From Dolichospermum circinale AWQC310F (lineage in GTDB: Bacteria; Cyanobacteriota; Cyanobacteriia; Cyanobacteriales; Nostocaceae), in assembly GCF_000426925.1 (NCBI RefSeq), contig NZ_KE384711.1:125397-162487 (forward strand): a DNA stretch of 37,091 bases. Reading direction: 5' to 3'. Positions 32,802-37,091 of the stretch are shown in pieces; position 1 is the first letter of the stretch; each line of letters opens with the position of its first letter. The position numbers were made by a program, and so were the translations under genes. The notes beneath the pieces are model-generated. The model had not been told where the DNA came from. It searched no databases and worked only from the letters and a program-made list of their open reading frames with translations.

Positions 32802-34088
32802 ATGAATCCAGTCAAATCCCTACTGCGAGTTTTCGGTAGCCCAAAAATGGCGGCCTTGATCCTACTCGGATTTTCATCCGGGTTGCCCTTGTTTTTGACC
32901 AGCAAGACCTTACAAGCATGGATGACCGTTGAGAAGGTAGATTTAACCGCTATCGGCTTATTTAGCCTGGTAGGTGTGCCATATTCCTTAAAATTTCTCT
33001 GGTCACCGGTGTTAGACTGGTTTACATTACCATTTTTAGGCAGAAGACGGGGTTGGCTAATTGTAATTCAAATTGGGTTATTAATAGCGATCGCGGCCAT
33101 GTCCCTACAGCAACCCAAACAAGCCCTGCAATTCCTAGCTATTAACGCTGTCGTCATTGCGTTCCTGAGTGCTACCCAAGACATTGCTGCTGATGCTTAC
33201 CGTACGGATATTCTCGAACCCCTGGAAATGGGCGCGGGTGCAGCAGTATTTGTACTAGGTTATCGCGTTGCTTTACTACTCACAGGCTCTTTAGCTCTGA
33301 TTCTGGCTGATAGAATAGCTTGGTCATCAGTATACTTATTCATGTCCGTAGGCATGGGACTAGGGATTATTGCCACTTTATTTGCACCAGAACCCAAAGA
33401 AATCAATCCTCCAGCATCTTTAACCGAGGCTGTAATTCTGCCCTTTGGGGAATTTATCCAGCGTCAAGGAGTGGTTCAAGCTATACTCACCTTGTTATTT
33501 ATTGTCCTTTATAAACTCGGTGATTCCTTTGTCAATAATATGTCCACGCCGTTTTTACTGCAAACGGGCTTCACACAAACCGACATTGGGGCAATTCAAG
33601 GCGGTATGGGACTAATAGCCACAATAGTTGGTACATTGGCTGGGGGCGCGGTTTTGAGTAAAATTGGCTTAAATCGCTCACTTTGGGTATTTGGCGCTTT
33701 ACAAGCAGTCAGCAACCTAGCTTATCTAATTCTGGCACAAGTTGGTAAAAATTATCAGTTTCTCCTGCTGACAATTAATATAGAAAACTTTTGTGCTGGC
33801 TTAGGAACAGCGGCCTTTGTGGCTTTTTTGATGAGTATGTGTAATCAGCGGTATTCTGCCACACAATATGCTTTACTTTCTAGTTTTATGGCCGTAAGTC
33901 GTGATATTCTAGTTGCACCAGCCGGTTCTTTAGCCAAAAGTACAGGATGGCCGTTATTTTTCGTAATTAGTATCTTTGCTGCTGTACCGGGACTTCTACT
34001 ATTACCATTGTTTGCCCCTTGGAATCCCAAACCGTTAGCAATTAACAGACCAGGACTGGAAGAAGAAGATATATGGGACCTCAAGTAG
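32802..34088 (+). CDS. AmpG-type major facilitator transporter
   Basis: The 428-residue protein has about twelve hydrophobic segments and MFS motifs. The N-terminal GFSSGLPLFLTSKTLQAWM and FSLVGVPYSLKFLWSPVLD are typical of AmpG permeases, which import anhydro-muropeptides for cell-wall recycling. FLGRRRGWL corresponds to the cytoplasmic loop 2-3 region, and QDIAADAYRTDIL follows. Because cyanobacterial members are not characterised here, the substrate is inferred. The AGGAAAA just before the ATG is a fair ribosome-binding site. Its 3-prime end overlaps the next membrane-protein gene by 16 bp, so the two form an operon. Confidence 0.85.
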   Translation: MNPVKSLLRVFGSPKMAALILLGFSSGLPLFLTSKTLQAWMTVEKVDLTAIGLFSLVGVPYSLKFLWSPVLDWFTLPFLGRRRGWLIVIQIGLLIAIAAMSLQQPKQALQFLAINAVVIAFLSATQDIAADAYRTDILEPLEMGAGAAVFVLGYRVALLLTGSLALILADRIAWSSVYLFMSVGMGLGIIATLFAPEPKEINPPASLTEAVILPFGEFIQRQGVVQAILTLLFIVLYKLGDSFVNNMSTPFLLQTGFTQTDIGAIQGGMGLIATIVGTLAGGAVLSKIGLNRSLWVFGALQAVSNLAYLILAQVGKNYQFLLLTINIENFCAGLGTAAFVAFLMSMCNQRYSATQYALLSSFMAVSRDILVAPAGSLAKSTGWPLFFVISIFAAVPGLLLLPLFAPWNPKPLAINRPGLEEEDIWDLK

Positions 34089-34477
34089 TTATTATTGCTG
34101 GTACATTTGTTCTCATAGTCACGGGTTTATTACTGGGCTATGTCATCTCACAATTAGTTCTGCAACATCTGTCTTTTACTTTCTTCACACTACTAGGAAC
34201 AATTAGCCTGATCTTGATTTTTGGTGCGCTCTATTACGTCTTATTTTGGCAATTACGGAGAGAACCCCAGAAAACAGTTACTCCCACCATACCCAAGCAA
34301 CCAGACGCAGAATTGACCAGCAATTACTTAAAAAATCGCCTAATTGCTAGATTATCTGGAGATGTGGCTGCTGCGGAAAGACTCATTCAACAAGCTAAAG
34401 AAAATGTTCCCGGAATGCCAGAAAATTGGTATTGTGAAAAGGTCTTAGATGAATTAGATCAAAATCAGGAATCCTAG
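34073..34477 (+). CDS. Small two-helix membrane protein
   Basis: The 134-residue protein has two N-terminal transmembrane helices (VVIIAGTFVLIVTGLLLGYV and FFTLLGTISLILIFGALYYV). A soluble C-terminal segment has a helical stretch (LIARLSGDVAAAERLIQQAK) and the ending MPENWYCEKVLDELDQNQES. I do not recognise a named family. The last part looks like the conserved cyanobacterial helical motif that ends in W-x-x-E-K. The ATG overlaps the AmpG-type gene, so both are likely cotranscribed and may act at the same membrane. No catalytic residues are visible. Confidence 0.7.
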   Translation: MGPQVVIIAGTFVLIVTGLLLGYVISQLVLQHLSFTFFTLLGTISLILIFGALYYVLFWQLRREPQKTVTPTIPKQPDAELTSNYLKNRLIARLSGDVAAAERLIQQAKENVPGMPENWYCEKVLDELDQNQES

Positions 34478-34543
34478 CCAGCCTTTACAAAACTGGAATA
34501 ATTACTAAAACTAATCTAGTCCCTATTTACTCACACAAACACC

Positions 34544-34681
34544 ATGGCCTTTTTACGTCAATATATCGCCCCTTTGATTGCAGTCTTGATTTTTACCTTT
34601 GCTTTGGTCGCAGTCAGCGCCAGGATCTTTTTACCATCGGACATGGCAGCCCCCGCACCTATTGGGATCATAATTAAGTAA
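34544..34681 (+). CDS. 45-residue single-pass membrane protein
   Basis: ATG at 34544 to TAA at 34679-34681. One hydrophobic helix (IAPLIAVLIFTFALVAVSAR) follows a short basic N-terminus (MAFLRQY), and a Pro/Ala-rich tail ends in IGIIIK. It abuts the GNAT gene: its stop codon is followed at once by that gene's TTG start. The size and shape resemble small photosynthetic or transport-complex subunits, but I cannot name it. Clean topology and tight spacing support it as real. Confidence 0.55.
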   Translation: MAFLRQYIAPLIAVLIFTFALVAVSARIFLPSDMAAPAPIGIIIK

Positions 34682-35170
34682 TTGGGGAATCAGTCTATTT
34701 TGAATTTACTCCCAGGCTATGCTATTGAGCAAGGTTCTACTGTAGATCAGGCCCTCTTGGTAAAATTCATGGAGCGGACTTACCAAGAACAATTTCCCAA
34801 TCAAAACTTTTCTCACCTAACCCGTACCGTTGAACAATATTTCTCCCGTGATACCCCTTTATGGTGGGTATATGACGAACAGGAAACAAAAAATCAGCAC
34901 CAATCACCCATAGGCTGTCTTTGGGTGGGAAATGCTATAGATCAGGTCAGCGGCGATCGCCATCCCCATATTTTTCTTCTCTATGTGATGCCAGAATATC
35001 GCCATAGAGGTATTGGTAAAGCATTAATGAATTATATAGAAAACTGGGCTAAACAAAGGGGATACGGAAAAATCGGACTACAAGTATTTCAAACAAACAT
35101 ACCCGCATTAGATCTTTATCATCAACTCGGTTATCAAGAACAATCCCTCTGGATGGTAAAATCACTTTAG
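34682..35170 (+). CDS. GNAT-family N-acetyltransferase
   Basis: The 162-residue protein has the acetyl-CoA-binding motif in YVMPEYRHRGIGKALMNYIE (RHRGIG is the pyrophosphate loop), followed by NWAKQRGYGKIGLQVFQTN and DLYHQLGYQEQSLWMVKSL, as in most GNATs. The acceptor substrate is unknown: an N-terminal amine, an amino sugar or a small molecule are all possible. The start is taken as the TTG directly after the preceding stop. A second TTG at 34700 is possible, and there is no early ATG. It is downstream of two small membrane-protein genes on the same strand. Confidence 0.85.
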   Translation: MGNQSILNLLPGYAIEQGSTVDQALLVKFMERTYQEQFPNQNFSHLTRTVEQYFSRDTPLWWVYDEQETKNQHQSPIGCLWVGNAIDQVSGDRHPHIFLLYVMPEYRHRGIGKALMNYIENWAKQRGYGKIGLQVFQTNIPALDLYHQLGYQEQSLWMVKSL

Positions 35171-35249
35171 TCGTGTGAGAATTGACAATTGACAATTAGT
35201 AATTCATGAATTACCGGCATCCAGGAATAGGGGTTACAGTGGAATCATT

Positions 35250-36005
35250 ATGTACGACGAATACGAACTAAGCCTACTTGATACCGCAGGGGAGCTTATT
35301 ACCCCCCTAGACCAAATAGAACCACTTAATGAATCAGAAGTAGAAAAACCTGATGTAGAATTGATGCTGGTACTCCTGAAAAATCCCCAGCCCCAACAAC
35401 GGATGTTAGCAGCGCGTGCTTTTTGCGATCTTCAGGATCAACGAGCTACACCCCATCTCATCCACCTCTTAACAGATAACTGTCCCCTGGTGCGAGTCAG
35501 CGCCGCTTATGGTATCGGCCGCAACCCGTCCTCGGAAGCCGTAGCACCATTAATTACCCAACTCAACCGCGATTGGAATGGTTATGTTCGCAAAGGAGTA
35601 GTATGGGCTTTAGGAAACTGTCGTGATTTTCGTTCTTTAGCACCCCTCACAGATGCCCTCAGAACCGATATTTCCGCTGTTCGTCTCTGGTCTGCCAGCG
35701 CCCTAGCACAGATGACAGAAGTAGGTTATGAAGCCATTGTAGGCGCTATTCCTGCCCTGATTGAAGCCTTGGTTAAAGACCCTGTAGCTGCTGTGCGTAG
35801 TAACTCCGCTTGGACAATCGGCCAGCTTTGTAAAGAACTACCTTCCAATGTCGTCTATGCTACAGCCATAGACGCACTAATTCAGTCCTTTGCTGAAGAC
35901 AAAGACTTAGGAGTCAGAGAAGACACTAAAGCCGCGCTTCTGGGGGTAGGAGATCCTCGCGGTTTGCAATTAATCGAAACCCTCGAACAAGAAGGATGGT
36001 TTTAG
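35250..36005 (+). CDS. HEAT-repeat (phycobilisome-lyase-like) protein
   Basis: The 251-residue soluble protein consists of about five HEAT-like repeats from residue 40 on, for example AARAFCDLQDQRATPHLIHL, VRVSAAYGIGRNPSSEAVAP, RKGVVWALGNCRDFRSLAPL and VRSNSAWTIGQL. Each unit ends in the helix-turn-helix pattern of PBS lyase HEAT repeats. Some relatives attach bilins to phycobiliproteins, but many are plain scaffolds, and nothing here proves lyase activity. It starts at ATG 35250. Upstream 35175-35195 holds a TTGACAA short tandem repeat. The gene appears monocistronic. Confidence 0.85.
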   Translation: MYDEYELSLLDTAGELITPLDQIEPLNESEVEKPDVELMLVLLKNPQPQQRMLAARAFCDLQDQRATPHLIHLLTDNCPLVRVSAAYGIGRNPSSEAVAPLITQLNRDWNGYVRKGVVWALGNCRDFRSLAPLTDALRTDISAVRLWSASALAQMTEVGYEAIVGAIPALIEALVKDPVAAVRSNSAWTIGQLCKELPSNVVYATAIDALIQSFAEDKDLGVREDTKAALLGVGDPRGLQLIETLEQEGWF

Positions 36006-36173
36006 ACCATGAATCATCTGTTGAATAGTTGAATATAATAAGTCTTGATTAATTCCTCTACTCCCGCTCCAGGGAAAATACTGGCATTCAACAGATATTT
36101 AATTAATCAATATTCTTCTTTAAGAATCATATCATCTGATAAAATCAGAATAAATCAATAAAAGGTGGCACTT

Positions 36174-37007
36174 ATGGCAACCCTACTCAGTGAAATTAAA
36201 TCACAGACTGGACTGGTCATCTCCTGGGAAGCCTTACCTGATGATTTTCAGTTAGAGGACGAACCAGTGGAAAATACAGGACAACCACTTTTAGCGGGGG
36301 CTTTGCGTGAAAGTTTAGAAATCAGTGGATTTATACAACCACAGATGTTAATTGCGGCTAATTTTGGGCTATGTGCCACATTAAATGGGCAATTTGTGGC
36401 TAAAGCACCAGATTGGGTATACATACCTTCAGTGAAAGAGATATTACCTGACAGGAAAAGTTATACACCCAACTTAGAAGGGGATGTACCGGCAATAGTT
36501 ATAGAGTTTTTATCAGATCAAGACGGTGGGGAATATTCAGTTAAACGTATCTATCCACCAGGAAAATGGTTTTTTTATGAACAAATTTTACAAATCACCA
36601 CTTATATAATTTTTGAGCCAGAGGGGGGATTATTAGAATATTATCAATTGGAAAATGGACGTTATGAATTAAAGCAACCAGATGAGAATGGTCGTCATTG
36701 GGTTGATACCATGGGACTATTTTTAGGAACATGGAGAGGTGCAAAGGAAGGTCGTACTGGCTATTGGTTGCGATGGTGGGATAAAACAGGTAATTTGTTA
36801 CCTTGGGCTGTAGAATTGATTCAACAGGAACGTCAACGGGCTGAACAGGAACACCAACGGGCTGAACAGGAACGTCAACGAGCAGAACAGGAACGTCAAC
36901 GAGCAGAACAGGAACGTCAACGAGCAGAACAGGAACGTCAGGAAAAGGAACGGCTAATAGCTTATTTGCGATCTCAGGGGATTGATCCTAATAACGTAAG
37001 TTGCTAA
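36174..37007 (+). CDS. Uma2-family protein with C-terminal coiled-coil repeats
   Basis: The 277-residue protein has a Uma2-type PD-(D/E)XK core: KAPDWVYIPS (Asp), PAIVIEFLSD (Glu) and GKWFFYEQILQ (Lys). A DTMGLFLGTWRGAKEGRTGY region follows, typical of this Uma2 subgroup. The end is a coiled coil built from repeated ERQRAEQ heptads (about residues 217-260). The heptads are encoded by a 21-bp DNA repeat. The ATG at 36174 is chosen over a GTG at 36165, because AAAGGTGG lies at normal spacing before it. An intact core suggests a nuclease fold. Activity is unproven. Confidence 0.85.
   Translation: MATLLSEIKSQTGLVISWEALPDDFQLEDEPVENTGQPLLAGALRESLEISGFIQPQMLIAANFGLCATLNGQFVAKAPDWVYIPSVKEILPDRKSYTPNLEGDVPAIVIEFLSDQDGGEYSVKRIYPPGKWFFYEQILQITTYIIFEPEGGLLEYYQLENGRYELKQPDENGRHWVDTMGLFLGTWRGAKEGRTGYWLRWWDKTGNLLPWAVELIQQERQRAEQEHQRAEQERQRAEQERQRAEQERQRAEQERQEKERLIAYLRSQGIDPNNVSC
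36825..36950 (+). repeat. 21-bp tandem repeat inside the Uma2 gene
   Basis: Five copies plus one altered copy of CAGGAACGTCAACGAGCAGA-A, in frame, giving the ERQRAEQ heptads. Three copies (36867-36929) are identical, so the number is likely to vary between strains. Confidence 0.85.
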
Positions 37008-37042
37008 GTAGGTTGGCGTTAGAAATTGTCGTTATGACAAGG

Positions 37043-37091
37043 GAACAGGGAACAGGGAACAGGGAACAGGGAACAGGGAACAGGGAACAGG
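37043..37091. repeat. Heptanucleotide tandem repeat (GAACAGG), seven units to the window edge
   Basis: Seven perfect units that run off the right end, so the true length is longer. Same family as 8889-8927 and 9623-9650. Confidence 0.9.

Noticed and set aside
1-37091. tRNA or rRNA genes, integrase or transposase next to the Dnd island
   Set aside because: None could be recognised on either strand, so classic genomic-island boundaries (tRNA plus integrase) are not supported.

Overview
The window comes from a filamentous, probably Nostocales-type cyanobacterium. The evidence is an allophycocyanin beta-18 gene (apcF), a type I glutamine synthetase next to its small inhibitor IF7 (gifA), GTA-N8-TAC NtcA-type boxes, an SLH-domain iron-uptake porin, SphS/SphR/PhoU, pentapeptide and Uma2 proteins, twelve HIP1 octamers (GCGATCGC, for example at 263, 7158, 15657, 33087) and short heptanucleotide tandem repeats of GAACAGG.

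Layout. 1-5463: the tail of a truncated gene, a nuclease-like/TPR protein, a PRC-barrel protein and an outer-membrane porin. 5951-8777 (minus strand): the phosphate-sensing operon sphR-sphS-phoU. 8889-9715: a pentapeptide-repeat gene flanked by heptamer arrays and a 47-bp direct repeat. 9749-12479: a degenerate M15-peptidase-like protein convergent with a DNA phosphorothioation (PT)-associated methyltransferase. 12858-20738: mostly core genes (small conserved protein, mreD-ribD, Zn-dehydrogenase, gifA/glnA, apcF, DUF1361 protein, tlyA). 21097-32738: a DNA phosphorothioation (Dnd) island. 32802-37007: AmpG-type transporter, small membrane proteins, GNAT, HEAT-repeat protein and a Uma2 protein. 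A heptamer array runs off the right edge.

The Dnd island is the main item of interest. Its right part is dndC, dndD and dndE on the plus strand. Divergent from dndC are two different DGQHR-domain (DndB-type) genes. Convergent on those is a five-gene plus-strand module: a 57-codon ORF too short for most gene finders, a second DndD/SMC-like ATPase with a central CICG motif, two Uma2-type PD-(D/E)XK proteins and a PT-associated protein 4-like gene. No dndA and no recognisable dndFGH restriction genes lie in the window. My working inference is that the left module may be an alternative effector or accessory arm of a PT system, with a detached PT-associated methyltransferase about 8.6 kb upstream. 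The island is interrupted and bordered by dispersed repeats, including inverted copies at 24639-24677 and 30043-30080.

Function names rest on reading the translated sequences by eye. No database search was possible, so family names reflect recognised motifs and remembered family architecture.
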